Shown here in pieces: positions 37,010-45,772 of a stretch of 64,000 nucleotides of DNA (positions within the stretch are counted from its first letter, which is position 1; every line of letters starts with the position of its first letter). The DNA lies in contig NZ_JACHMJ010000001.1 in assembly GCF_014204935.1 (NCBI RefSeq), positions 372,001 to 436,000 on the forward strand, written 5' to 3'. A model generated the notes under the pieces. It searched no databases and was not told where the DNA came from. It worked only from the letters and a program-made list of their open reading frames with translations. Source of the DNA: Conyzicola lurida. GTDB lineage: Bacteria > Actinomycetota > Actinomycetes > Actinomycetales > Microbacteriaceae. The position numbers and the translations under genes were made by a program.

Positions 37010-38875
37010 TTAGACCGCGCTGCTGACCGAGGTGATGCGTGAGAGCGGGAGCGTGCGTTCGATGTCGGCCTTGCGGTCGCGGGCTCGCAGACGGCCGCCG
37101 CCGAGCCCGGTGGGTTCGAGAACATAGTCGACGGATGACCCGTCCTGCACGGTCACCGTCACGGCGATGGTCAGTCGTGCCTTGACGGCGGCGTCGAGCT
37201 GGCGTTCCATCCAGGCGCGGTCGTTGTCCTGCTCGGCCTCGGGCGCCACCTCGCGCAGCCGGGAGACGATCTCCGCGGCGACGTTCGCCACCGGCTGCCG
37301 CACGGGAGGCGCTGCCTGCGGGCGGGCGAGCGCGTGGGTCTCGCCGTCGGCGTTCTCGGCGGCGACCGGGTAGCGCGCCTCGCTCAGCGCCCAGAACACG
37401 ACGCTCTCGTCGTAGCGGCTGACCGCACGGCCCATCGCGTCGCGGTGCAGCGACAGCGCACTCAACGACTGGTCGACGAGGATCGCGCCGAGCAGATTCT
37501 CGTCGGTCGAGCGCACGTAGCTGCGCCCGCCCTCGATCGAGCCGACCCGCACCAGACCGTAGCGGGCGGCCGCCTCGGCGATGAGATAGGAGAGCGGCTG
37601 CGGAATGCCGGTGAGAGAGATGGTGCCGAGAAAGTCGGTGATGGATGACGCGGTCTCGCCGAGCGCGAAGGCACGGTTGACGCTCGCGGGCGATACCCGG
37701 TAGCTCGACGCGAGCGCGTGGCTCTCGACCGCGGCGATGGTTCGCAGCCGGGCGTCGAGCCGCGGGGCGAGCGGGCCGGGGGAGACGATGGAGAGGTCGT
37801 TCTGCACGTACACCTGCTCGACCTCGCGCGGCAGCATCGTGGCCATGGCGGCGGCCGCGGCATCCGGCCCCTCGGTCAGCAGTAGGCCGCCCGGGGTCGA
37901 CGGGGTGGCTCCGGCGATGACGCCGAGCAGTTCCGCGGCGCGCACGCGGGCGACGACCCGGTCGTGCATCCACTGGCCGCCGGCGGGGTAGAGCCAGGCG
38001 ACGAGGGAGACGAACTCTTCGTCCCAGCGGTCGTGCGTGCGGCCGGCGAGCAGGGTGCGGATGTCGCGGGGGAGCTCGGCCAGCCAGGCGCCGGCGAGGC
38101 GTGCCCAGACGTCAGGCGTCGACTGCTGCATCCACGGGCCGGCGTCGGTGGTCGGCACCCACTGCGTGCCGTCGAGCACGAGCAGTCCGGAGCGCACCGC
38201 GATGCCGTGCAGCGCGGCGACCTGGTCGAGCTCGATCGACGCGGCTGTGGCGAGGCGCTTGAGGTCGGGAAGCGCGAGGCCGCCCTTGGCGAGCTCGCGG
38301 GCCGGTTCGTGCTGGTGTTCGGAGACGAGCTCGACGACGGCCATGGTGGTAGCGAAGGCGTGTTCGGCGGCGAGGGCGTCGGTGGCCCGCTCGTCGATGG
38401 CCGCGGTGCCGTCGTGGCTCGGCTGCCACGGGCGGGCGAGTTCGGCGAGGGTCGGCAGGTCGAGCAGCGGCCACTCGGCGAGCTGGTCGACGACGGCGTC
38501 CCAGGCGCGGAATCCGCTGTCGTCGCGGTCGACGAGGCCGAGGGACTCGGCGGTCGCGAGGTGCTCGGCGATCTGCGCGGCATCGGCCGGCGCACCGAGA
38601 GCGGCGCGGCGGTCGGCGATCGCGGCGGCGTCGGTCGCGGCATCCGCCCCGCTCATCTCGGCGACGACGCCGAGGGTGGTCAGTGTCGGGCGGTCGAGAG
38701 CGGAGAGTGCGCTCTGGATCGACGTGCGGTCGAGGAGTTTGTCGGCCAGGTCGAAGAAGTCGCCGATGCCGACGTCGCGCACCGAGCGCGCGCGCAGCAG
38801 CGTGACGAGGTCGGTGTCGTTCGACGCGCGCAGGCGACCGGCCAGCGCGAGTGTGGAGCTGCTATTTGCCGGCAT
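37010..38875 (-). CDS. Helicase-associated (XPB partner) protein
   Basis: A 621-residue protein with the helicase-C_3/XPB-associated domain in its middle (about residues 330-450: VYVQNDLSIVSPGPLAP, YRVSPASVNRAFALGE, LPQPLSYLI-type segment). The N-terminus is Ala-rich and helical with a winged-helix-like pattern; the C-terminus ends with a small beta domain (VTVTVQDGSSVDYVLEP). It has no ATPase motifs, so it probably supports the XPB helicase next door. It overlaps the small membrane-protein gene upstream by 14 bases. Confidence 0.88.
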   Translation of the reverse strand: MPANSSSTLALAGRLRASNDTDLVTLLRARSVRDVGIGDFFDLADKLLDRTSIQSALSALDRPTLTTLGVVAEMSGADAATDAAAIADRRAALGAPADAAQIAEHLATAESLGLVDRDDSGFRAWDAVVDQLAEWPLLDLPTLAELARPWQPSHDGTAAIDERATDALAAEHAFATTMAVVELVSEHQHEPARELAKGGLALPDLKRLATAASIELDQVAALHGIAVRSGLLVLDGTQWVPTTDAGPWMQQSTPDVWARLAGAWLAELPRDIRTLLAGRTHDRWDEEFVSLVAWLYPAGGQWMHDRVVARVRAAELLGVIAGATPSTPGGLLLTEGPDAAAAAMATMLPREVEQVYVQNDLSIVSPGPLAPRLDARLRTIAAVESHALASSYRVSPASVNRAFALGETASSITDFLGTISLTGIPQPLSYLIAEAAARYGLVRVGSIEGGRSYVRSTDENLLGAILVDQSLSALSLHRDAMGRAVSRYDESVVFWALSEARYPVAAENADGETHALARPQAAPPVRQPVANVAAEIVSRLREVAPEAEQDNDRAWMERQLDAAVKARLTIAVTVTVQDGSSVDYVLEPTGLGGGRLRARDRKADIERTLPLSRITSVSSAV

Positions 38876-39128
38876 CCCGGGCCGCGCGACTCTTGCGGAT
38901 ACCGCTCACGACGACGAGCACGATGACCAGAAGGAAGCCGATCGGCAGCCCGACGTAGGGGAGCAGGATGATGGCAGGCCAGATGCCCTCGCCGAAATTA
39001 CGCACGCCGAGGCCCGTGCCCGCGATGATCGCGATAATCGACAGAATTGACAGCCCTACTGCCGACGCGAGCATGTAAGCGATGATGCGTTCGTTACGAT
39101 TGACGATTACTGGGGATTTATCTGCCAC
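38862..39128 (-). CDS. Small two-segment membrane protein
   Basis: An 88-residue protein with two hydrophobic segments (about residues 16-36 and 50-75), ending in a basic tail GIRKSRAARDAGK. No function is known. GTG 39128 is preferred since TATCCT lies about seven bases before it (leaderless pattern); GTG 39134 two codons earlier is the alternative. Its 3' end overlaps the start of the helicase-associated gene, so it is first in that operon. Confidence 0.7.
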   Translation of the reverse strand: MADKSPVIVNRNERIIAYMLASAVGLSILSIIAIIAGTGLGVRNFGEGIWPAIILLPYVGLPIGFLLVIVLVVVSGIRKSRAARDAGK

Positions 39129-39195
39129 AGTCACAAGGATAGGGCCACAGTGGTGCCTCTACGATTGAGCGCACCATTCATAAGGGAGTTACGCG

Positions 39196-39579
39196 ATGCC
39201 AACCGGCAAGGTTAAGTTTTACGACGAAGAGAAGGGCTTTGGCTTCATCAGTGCGGATGACGGCCAGGAAGTCTTTTTGCACGCGTCCGCGCTCCCGGCG
39301 GGAACCGTGGGAATCAAGGCGGGCATGAAGCTCGAGTTCGGTATCGCCGACGGTAAGAAGGGTGCGCAGGCACTCTCCGTGCGCGTGCTCGACACGCCTC
39401 CGAGCCTCGCCAAGCTCAACCGCAAGCCGGCCGACGACATGGCGATCATCGTCGAAGACCTGGTGAAGCTGCTCGACGGCATCGGCTCGAACCTCAAGCG
39501 CGGCCGTTACCCCGACAAGAGCCACAGTGGCAAGATCGCGCAGATGCTGCGCAAGGTTGCAGACGAACTCGATGCCTGA
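39196..39579 (+). CDS. Cold-shock-domain protein with C-terminal extension
   Basis: A 127-residue protein, twice the usual length. Residues 1-65 are a cold-shock domain with RNP1 KGFGFISA and RNP2 VFLHASAL; residues 70-127 form a helical extension (DDMAIIVEDLVKLLDGIGSN) seen in some actinobacterial members. It would bind nucleic acid. AGGGAG precedes the ATG. The stop overlaps the next gene by eight bases, so the two proteins are made together. Confidence 0.93.
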   Translation: MPTGKVKFYDEEKGFGFISADDGQEVFLHASALPAGTVGIKAGMKLEFGIADGKKGAQALSVRVLDTPPSLAKLNRKPADDMAIIVEDLVKLLDGIGSNLKRGRYPDKSHSGKIAQMLRKVADELDA

Positions 39580-40108
39580 GTCCATCGCTCTTCCCTCCAA
39601 GTTCGAGGTTGCTTACGCCGCCCTGCTGGAGATCACTGACGCGTCGACCGTGGGCGACCCCGCCGGCGAGACCGACGAGGGCGACGGCGTCGTCTCCGTC
39701 CTCTTCGACAGCGCCATGGCCGGGTACCCCGGCTGGAAGTGGACGGTCAGCGTCGCCGAGGTCGAGGGCGAAGCGCCGACCGCGCTCGAAGTGGAACTCA
39801 TGCCGGCCGAAGGCGCACTGCTGTCTCCCGACTGGGTGCCGTGGAGCGACCGCCTGGCCGACTACAAGGCCGCGCAGCTCGAAGCGGGCGAAGAGGTCGA
39901 GGGCGACGAGTCTGCCGACGACAATTCCGAATCGGACGATGACGACGACGACATCGACGACGAAGAAGAAGACGACGACGAGACGGATGACGACGAGTCC
40001 GACGACGAGGACGAAGACGCCGACGACGTGATCCATGTCGTGCACGGTGGCGACGTCGACGGTGTCGACATCGACAACCTCGACGAGTCGGACGACGAGG
40101 CGAACTAG
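39572..40108 (+). CDS. DUF3027-family protein with very acidic tail
   Basis: A 178-residue protein. Residues 1-110 match the DUF3027 core (SKFEVAYAALLEIT near the start, GYPGWKWTVSVAEVEG in the middle, LSPDWVPWSDRLADYKAAQL at the end). The rest is mostly Asp and Glu. The acidic tail may mimic nucleic acid or bind a basic partner; this is inference. The ATG lies eight bases inside the cold-shock gene, so tight coupling with the nucleic-acid binder is likely. Function unknown. Confidence 0.85.
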   Translation: MPESIALPSKFEVAYAALLEITDASTVGDPAGETDEGDGVVSVLFDSAMAGYPGWKWTVSVAEVEGEAPTALEVELMPAEGALLSPDWVPWSDRLADYKAAQLEAGEEVEGDESADDNSESDDDDDDIDDEEEDDDETDDDESDDEDEDADDVIHVVHGGDVDGVDIDNLDESDDEAN

Positions 40109-40326
40109 CTGTTTCGCCGCCGGTGCTGGGTGTAGACGAGGCCGATCAGGCCGAGCACTAATCCCACCGTGCAGGTGGCGATGAGCCAGGGTTCCGGCAC
40201 GACGATCAGCACGATAACCGTGCCGACGAGCCAGAGGGCCAGACCGGCGAGCACCGCTTTGCGGTCGTCGGTCGTCACCGGGGCAGGGTCGGGCCGGCGT
40301 TCGGAGTCCTTGAGCCAGAGCCGCAT
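40105..40326 (-). CDS. DUF2530 membrane protein
   Basis: A 73-residue protein of DUF2530. WLKDSERRPDPAPVTTDDRK is the conserved cytoplasmic segment and two membrane segments follow (about residues 25-43 and 48-66). TAGGCT then GGCGCC stands directly before the ATG, a leaderless promoter. It converges with the DUF3027 gene, overlapping by four bases. Function unknown. Confidence 0.87.
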   Translation of the reverse strand: MRLWLKDSERRPDPAPVTTDDRKAVLAGLALWLVGTVIVLIVVPEPWLIATCTVGLVLGLIGLVYTQHRRRNS

Positions 40327-40350
40327 GGCGCCAGCCTACTGATCCCTAAA

Positions 40351-40458
40351 GCGGGTTGAGCCTGTCGAAACCCTTGTTAAGAGGGTTGAGCCTGTCGAAA
40401 CCCCGGCGTAGGGGGATTTCGACAGGCTCAATCCGCTATTAGCGGCTCAATCCGCTTT
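40351..40458. repeat. Cluster of dispersed palindromic repeats
   Basis: Two direct copies of GGTTGAGCCTGTCGAAACC (about 40354-40372 and 40384-40402) and inverted copies beginning ATTTCGACAGGCTCAA at about 40418, plus a truncated one. They fill the gap between the DUF2530 and serC genes. Confidence 0.9.
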
Positions 40459-40470
40459 TTGCAGCCCTGC

Positions 40471-41583
<1,113 letters not shown>

Positions 41584-41702
41584 TTAATTCTATTGGCCGA
41601 ATCGGTGACGGTTTTGTGGCTCGGCTGCGCAACGGCAGTGAGAGGCGTTATCAAACAGTTAGTCTTGGGTCTTAAAGTAACGCGCGCCAGCTGGAGGCCT
41701 CG

Positions 41703-42395
41703 ATGACGGATCTTGTTGATACCACTGAAATGTATCTGCGTACCATCCTCGATCTAGAGGAGGAGCACATCGTGCCCCTGCGCGCCCGCATCTCCGAGCG
41801 CCTCGGCCACTCCGGCCCCACGGTCTCGCAGACCATCGGACGTATGGAGCGCGACGGCCTCGTGGTGGTCGAGGGCGACCGCCACCTCGAGCTCACCGTC
41901 GAGGGACGCAGCAAGGCCGTGCACGTGATGCGCAAGCACCGCCTGGCCGAGCGACTGCTCGCCGACGTGATCGGCCTCGACTGGGCCTACGTGCACGACG
42001 AGGCCTGCCGCTGGGAGCACGTGATGAGCGAGCAGGTGGAGCGCCGCATCCTCGAGATGCTCGGCAACCCCACCGAATCGCCCTACGGCAACCCGATCCC
42101 CGGCCTCGACGAACTGGGCCACGAAGCGGCTCCCGCGTTTATGGACGGCGTCGTCAACCTCGTCGAGCGCGTGCATGGAACGACCGAATCCGTCAGCGGC
42201 GTCATCCGTCGCCTCGGCGAACCCGTGCAGTTCGAGCCGGAGCTTCTCCAGCAGCTGCAGAGTGCCGGCGTGATGCCCGGTGCCACCGCGACCATCTCCG
42301 CCGCGGGGTCCTACGTCTTCATCGCTGTCGACGGTTTCGGCGAGGGCCTCGAGCTGCCCAACGAGGTCGCCGTGCACATTTTCGTCGGGGTCTAA
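41703..42395 (+). CDS. DtxR/IdeR-family metal-dependent regulator
   Basis: A 230-residue iron- or manganese-responsive repressor. Winged helix-turn-helix at residues 1-70 (GPTVSQTIGRMERDGL is the recognition helix), metal-binding and dimerisation domain with MRKHRLAERLL and VHDEACRWEHVMS, which contain the expected His, Glu and Cys ligands, and a C-terminal SH3-like domain (about 155-230). GGAGG is five bases before the ATG. Its likely targets include the HtaA-repeat gene and hmuT in this window, which have AT-rich TTAG/CTAA sites. Confidence 0.95.
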   Translation: MTDLVDTTEMYLRTILDLEEEHIVPLRARISERLGHSGPTVSQTIGRMERDGLVVVEGDRHLELTVEGRSKAVHVMRKHRLAERLLADVIGLDWAYVHDEACRWEHVMSEQVERRILEMLGNPTESPYGNPIPGLDELGHEAAPAFMDGVVNLVERVHGTTESVSGVIRRLGEPVQFEPELLQQLQSAGVMPGATATISAAGSYVFIAVDGFGEGLELPNEVAVHIFVGV

Positions 42396-42462
42396 ATCTC
42401 GGAGTCTAGATTATTTATCGATTCAACTTGTTCACAGGTTGCGTCTGAATTATCACGAAAAG

Positions 42463-42491
42463 GTGACAAAGCGCGTTTTGTCCCCTAGGGT
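42463..42491 (+). promoter_or_regulatory. Promoter of the NlpC/P60 gene with long leader
   Basis: -35 GTGACA (42463-42468), 17-bp spacer, -10 TAGGGT (42486-42491). The leader to the TTG start is about 140 bases and includes GGCAAC/GTTGCC (42598-42617), a stem just upstream of AGGAGG. I looked for a cyclic-di-AMP riboswitch, common before such genes, and did not find its conserved blocks. Confidence 0.5.
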
Positions 42492-42639
42492 CGTAAAGTC
42501 CTCCCGACCAGAAATGCCGGTCATGGACCCAGCACATGACGTCTCGTTCACCTTTCTCATGCTGCCGGTACGTGAATATATATACGAAACGTGATTGGGC
42601 AACGACCTAGAGTTGCCGAGACGCAGGAGGTTAAATCTC

Positions 42640-43503
42640 TTGACCAAAGTAGGACCACAAAACCCGGCGGAAGACCCGACACAGTTTGCTTCTCGCCGAG
42701 CCGCACGTAAAACCCGCCGAGCCGGATCATTCCGCGAGCGTTCCGCTGCTGCTGCCGCAATCCCGAAGCCGGCCGCTGGCACCGCCGTTCTGAGCGTTCC
42801 CGCATTCGCCGCGACCGCAGCCAAGAAGAAGCGCAAGTCCAGCCTGCTGAGCACCGCCGTCATCGCGGTCGTCGTGCCCGGGCTCTTCGCGACCGTCGCC
42901 CTTCCCGCCTATGCATTCGCTCCCGTCGCCGACACGGCCGACATCGAGGCCTCGCAGGCGCTCGAGGAGTACAAGGCCACCGACGCGCAGACCGTGCTCG
43001 TCGACGCCGGCGCAGCCACCGGAACCGTCGCCCGCGACTCGTTCACCGCAACTTCCACCGAGGAACTCGCCGCGGAACGCCGCCGCGTCGCCCTCGCCGC
43101 CAGCTACTCCGCGTATACGGGCCCCACCGCGAGCGACTACCTCGCCAACCCCGCGTACCCGACCTTCGACCTCAACTCGGTCGCGGGCGTCGGCCAGCAG
43201 TACCTCGGCACCCCGTACGTCTACGGCGGCGCGACGCCCTCCGGCTTCGACTGCTCCGGCTTCATCCAGTTCGTCTACGCGCAGTTCGGTGTCGCCCTCC
43301 CTCACTCGGTGAGCGGCCAGGCAGCGGCAGGAACGAAGATCGCTATCGCCGACGCAGTGCCCGGCGACATCGTGATCATGTCGGGCCACGACGGCATCTA
43401 CATGGGCAACGGCCTCATCATGGACGCCCCGCGTGCCGGCGGCGTCGTCAGCATCCGCCCCATCTGGACGACCTCGTACTACATCGTGCGCATTGGCATT
43501 TGA
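42640..43503 (+). CDS. Secreted NlpC/P60 peptidoglycan hydrolase
   Basis: A 287-residue exported hydrolase that would cut stem peptides in the wall. TTG 42640 is the start (AGGAGG at 42625-42630). A long basic N-terminus leads to a membrane/signal segment (about residues 68-92), then a linker with the motif DAGAATGTVARDSFTATS, and a C-terminal NlpC/P60 domain with the catalytic Cys in SGFDCSGFIQ and His in SGHDGIYMGN. The long pre-signal region is unusual but recurs in the CHAP-domain protein at 44576, which shares the ARDSF motif. Confidence 0.9.
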   Translation: MTKVGPQNPAEDPTQFASRRAARKTRRAGSFRERSAAAAAIPKPAAGTAVLSVPAFAATAAKKKRKSSLLSTAVIAVVVPGLFATVALPAYAFAPVADTADIEASQALEEYKATDAQTVLVDAGAATGTVARDSFTATSTEELAAERRRVALAASYSAYTGPTASDYLANPAYPTFDLNSVAGVGQQYLGTPYVYGGATPSGFDCSGFIQFVYAQFGVALPHSVSGQAAAGTKIAIADAVPGDIVIMSGHDGIYMGNGLIMDAPRAGGVVSIRPIWTTSYYIVRIGI

Positions 43504-43551
43504 TTTACTGACGCGAAACAGACTGTTTACCTGCAACGGCGGGCCACTTAG

Positions 43552-43579
43552 TTGTGGTTCGTCGTTTTTGGGTTAACCT
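43552..43579 (+). promoter_or_regulatory. Candidate promoter of the 38-codon ORF
   Basis: -35 TTGTGG (43552-43557), 16-bp spacer, -10 TAACCT (43574-43579), placing the transcript start about 30 bases upstream of the small ORF. Confidence 0.45.
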
Positions 43580-43615
43580 GTAGACCTTGGAGTTCAACGA
43601 GTTCTAGGAGAGCCG

Positions 43616-43732
43616 ATGTACAGCGAGCGCGACATCCAAACCACGGATGTTTGCGCCTGTCTGCCCATACGGCACAGCGGATCGCGGTGCGTATTTATAC
43701 GCGCGCGCACCAACCAGGCACTGTCTCACTGA
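43616..43732 (+). CDS. Small ORF, 38 codons, possible leader peptide
   Basis: ATG 43616 follows AGGAGA at four-base spacing; the frame runs to TGA at 43730-43732. The peptide begins MYSERDIQTTDVCACLPIRH and has three cysteines (residues 13, 15, 25) and six arginines. The last codons lie in the left arm and loop of an intrinsic terminator, so ribosomes reaching the stop would interfere with the hairpin. This is the plan of a translational attenuator acting on the downstream HNH gene, or a short expressed peptide with its own terminator. Confidence 0.5.
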   Translation: MYSERDIQTTDVCACLPIRHSGSRCVFIRARTNQALSH

Positions 43733-43745
43733 CAGTGCCTTTTTG
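43716..43745 (+). terminator. Intrinsic terminator at the end of the 38-codon ORF
   Basis: AGGCACTGTC (43716-43725), loop TCACT, GACAGTGCCT (43731-43740), then TTTTG TTTG. A perfect 10-bp stem with T run, located about 90 bases before the HNH gene. Confidence 0.92.
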
Positions 43746-43836
43746 TTTGTCCGCTCGCTTCTAGAACGACGGGGCAGCCCCGAGAAACGCATGTCGAATG
43801 CCTGCAAGCCGTGCAGGCGCTTTCGGAAGGATGACG

Positions 43837-44334
43837 ATGCGCACTTTGGTACTGAACGCGGGCTACGAGCCCCTGGGCGTTGTGTCCTTCAAGCGAGCGC
43901 TTGTGCTCGTCATGAATGAAAAAGCGACGATCATCGCATCGGATGGCGAGCATCCGGTCTTCGGTCTGTCGGGGGCCTGGGACCGGCCGTCGGTGATCAT
44001 CCTGCGGCGCTACGTGCGCATCCCGAGCGGGCGCAGCGTGCCCGTCTCGCGACGCGGCGTGCTGCGGCGGGACAACAGCCGGTGCGGCTACTGCGCCGGA
44101 CCGGCCTCGACAATCGACCACATCACGCCCCGGTCGCGCGGCGGCAAGGACAGCTGGGAGAACCTCGTCGCGTGCTGCCTCAAGTGCAACAACGTGAAGG
44201 GAAACCGCACGCCGAGCGAGATGAACTGGCGGCTGCGGGTGATTCCGCGGGCTCCCCATGGGGCGTCATGGATGGCGCGGGGAATCGAACGCGCGATGCC
44301 CGACTGGGAAGAGTACCTGGCGCCCGCGGCGTAG
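43837..44334 (+). CDS. HNH endonuclease-family protein
   Basis: A 165-residue protein conserved in actinobacteria: an N-terminal domain starting MRTLVLNAGYEPLGVVSFKR and a C-terminal HNH nuclease motif with zinc cysteines (RCGYCAGPAS, CCLKCNNVKG) and the active-site DHITPRSRGG and WENLV. It is of the kind found near core genes and is not a restriction enzyme in obvious context. GGAAGG sits six bases before ATG 43837; ATG 43831 directly abuts it. It lies downstream of the small ORF and terminator, which may control it. Confidence 0.92.
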   Translation: MRTLVLNAGYEPLGVVSFKRALVLVMNEKATIIASDGEHPVFGLSGAWDRPSVIILRRYVRIPSGRSVPVSRRGVLRRDNSRCGYCAGPASTIDHITPRSRGGKDSWENLVACCLKCNNVKGNRTPSEMNWRLRVIPRAPHGASWMARGIERAMPDWEEYLAPAA

Positions 44335-44340
44335 CCGACC

Positions 44341-44485
44341 GGTCGCTGCGCTTGTCGAAGCGGGTTGAGCTTGTCGAAACCCTGTCTCGCAGGTGGTTGA
44401 GTAGGCCGCCCGCGGCCGTATCGAAACCTCTGTCGCGAGTCGAGCCTGTCGAAACCCCTCGGTCGCTGAGCTCGTCGAAGCGCCC
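44341..44485. repeat. Cluster of dispersed palindromic repeats, mixed types
   Basis: Contains GCTTGTCGAAGCGGG and GGTTGAGCTTGTCGAAACC, a long member running from GGTGGTTGAGTAG to TATCGAAACC with a GC-rich palindromic centre (about 44392-44428), a further GAGCCTGTCGAAACC, and a GGTCGCTGAGCTCGTCGAAG copy. They fill the gap after the HNH gene. Confidence 0.9.
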
Positions 44486-44575
44486 CTTTATAACGAAAAG
44501 GTCTCGCGCGTACCCCGATTCGCCCCTATGCTCGACCTAGCTAGACGTTCCCGTTCCCTTTGAAGGGTCTCCTCT

Positions 44576-45331
44576 GTGGTCGATCAGCCCGTGTTGTCTA
44601 CACGCCGCGCGATCCGACCGAGCCGCCTTCCCAGTGTGCGCAAGCAGGTGACGACGGTGCTCGTGCTCGGCGCCGTCGCGATGATGGTGGCCCCGATGGC
44701 GCTGCCGGCATTCGCCTTCGCCGAACCGGAAGAGGAGACGATCCCGGTCGCCGATGTCGAGACAGTGACGGTCTCGGTCGACGCGGGCGCGTCCGTCGGG
44801 TCGATCGCGCGTGACAGCTTCTCGTCGACCAGCGTCGCCGACCTCACCCGCGCTCGCGCCGAAGCGGCTGCCGCTGCGGCCGCTGCCACCCGGATCGCCG
44901 CCGCGAGCTACGTGCCCTCGAGCGTGCCGCAGGCCGGCGACGACTATCCGTGGCGTGACGGCCCGACCACGAGCCTCTCGCCGCTGCGCTACGTCTACCG
45001 CCAGTGCGTCGACTTCGTCGTCTGGCGTCTCAACCGCGACGTCGGCAGCGTCACGGCCCCCTTCGCCTACACCTGGGGCTACCTCACCCCGAACGGCGGC
45101 AATGCCCGCGACTTCAAGCGGGCGTGGGAGGGCCACGGCTGGCCGATGAACAACTCGCCCGTCGCCGGCGATATCGCATGGTGGTCGAACAATCACGTCG
45201 CCTACGTGAAGGCGGTCAACGCGGACGGCACCGTCGACCTCGAGGAATACAACAACATCCCGTTCACGTACAGCACGCGCACGATCCCCGCGACGAGCGT
45301 CGAGCTCTTCCTGTCGCCCCCGCCGCGCTAG
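44576..45331 (+). CDS. Secreted CHAP-domain amidase/endopeptidase
   Basis: A 251-residue exported wall hydrolase. Signal/membrane segment at about residues 26-50, then the shared motif DAGASVGSIARDSFSSTS, an Ala-rich stretch, and a CHAP domain (about 120-250) with the catalytic Cys in YRQCVDFVVW and His in WSNNHVAYVK. Start GTG 44576; an AGGG lies upstream at about nine bases. The N-terminal plan matches the NlpC/P60 protein two genes upstream, so both may be localised the same way. Confidence 0.88.
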   Translation: MVDQPVLSTRRAIRPSRLPSVRKQVTTVLVLGAVAMMVAPMALPAFAFAEPEEETIPVADVETVTVSVDAGASVGSIARDSFSSTSVADLTRARAEAAAAAAAATRIAAASYVPSSVPQAGDDYPWRDGPTTSLSPLRYVYRQCVDFVVWRLNRDVGSVTAPFAYTWGYLTPNGGNARDFKRAWEGHGWPMNNSPVAGDIAWWSNNHVAYVKAVNADGTVDLEEYNNIPFTYSTRTIPATSVELFLSPPPR

Positions 45332-45348
45332 CCCCGTTGCCGGTGGTA

Positions 45349-45441
45349 GCGGGTTGAGTCTGTCGAAACCCTCGGCGCCGAAGCGGGTTGAGCCCGTCGA
45401 AACCCTCGCGCCCGAAGCGTGTTGAGCCCGTCGAAATCCCC
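45349..45441. repeat. Cluster of dispersed palindromic repeats
   Basis: Three head-to-tail copies of GGTTGAG(T/C)C(T/C)GTCGAAACC-type units after the CHAP gene, separated by about 30 bases. Confidence 0.88.
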
Positions 45442-45490
45442 GTGCGCTGACCTTTGTTTCCCACGCGCCCGTTCGTGCCCCCGCGTGCGC

Positions 45491-45579
45491 CACAAACCTC
45501 AGCGCCCTCCGCACAAACCTCAGCGCGCTCGACGACGCTGAGCGCCGCACACCCCGGACCCCGGACCCCGGACCCCGGA
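45491..45579. repeat. Short tandem repeats upstream of the PL11 gene
   Basis: CACAAACCTCAGCG occurs at 45491-45504 and 45512-45525. Four units of CCCCGGA run from 45552 to 45579. Otherwise the 45442-45740 stretch shows no gene that I can support. Confidence 0.85.
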
Positions 45580-45741
45580 CCCCACACCGAGCCTCCGCGC
45601 CGCCGGTGCCTGCGCAGTCCCGGGACGTCTGCGCATCGGCGCCGCGCCGCAGTCGTCCCGTCGATGCGCAGGCAGCGCGGGCGATCCGCCGCCGCGCTCT
45701 TGACCACCCCCGAATGAGGGCCATAGACTTCCCACAGGAAC

Positions 45742-45755
45742 GGTAAACGTTTTCC
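45742..45755. promoter_or_regulatory. LacI-family-type operator before the PL11 lyase gene
   Basis: GGTAAACGTTTTCC has the AAACGTTT core, with its central CG typical of LacI/GalR operators, 18 bases upstream of the ATG. No LacI gene is in the window, so the regulator would act in trans. Confidence 0.5.
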
Positions 45756-45772
45756 CGCAACCTGGAGGTTCA

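Noticed and set aside
42492..42639. Cyclic-di-AMP riboswitch in the leader of the NlpC/P60 gene
   Set aside because: Such riboswitches are common before these genes, but the conserved blocks could not be found in this leader.
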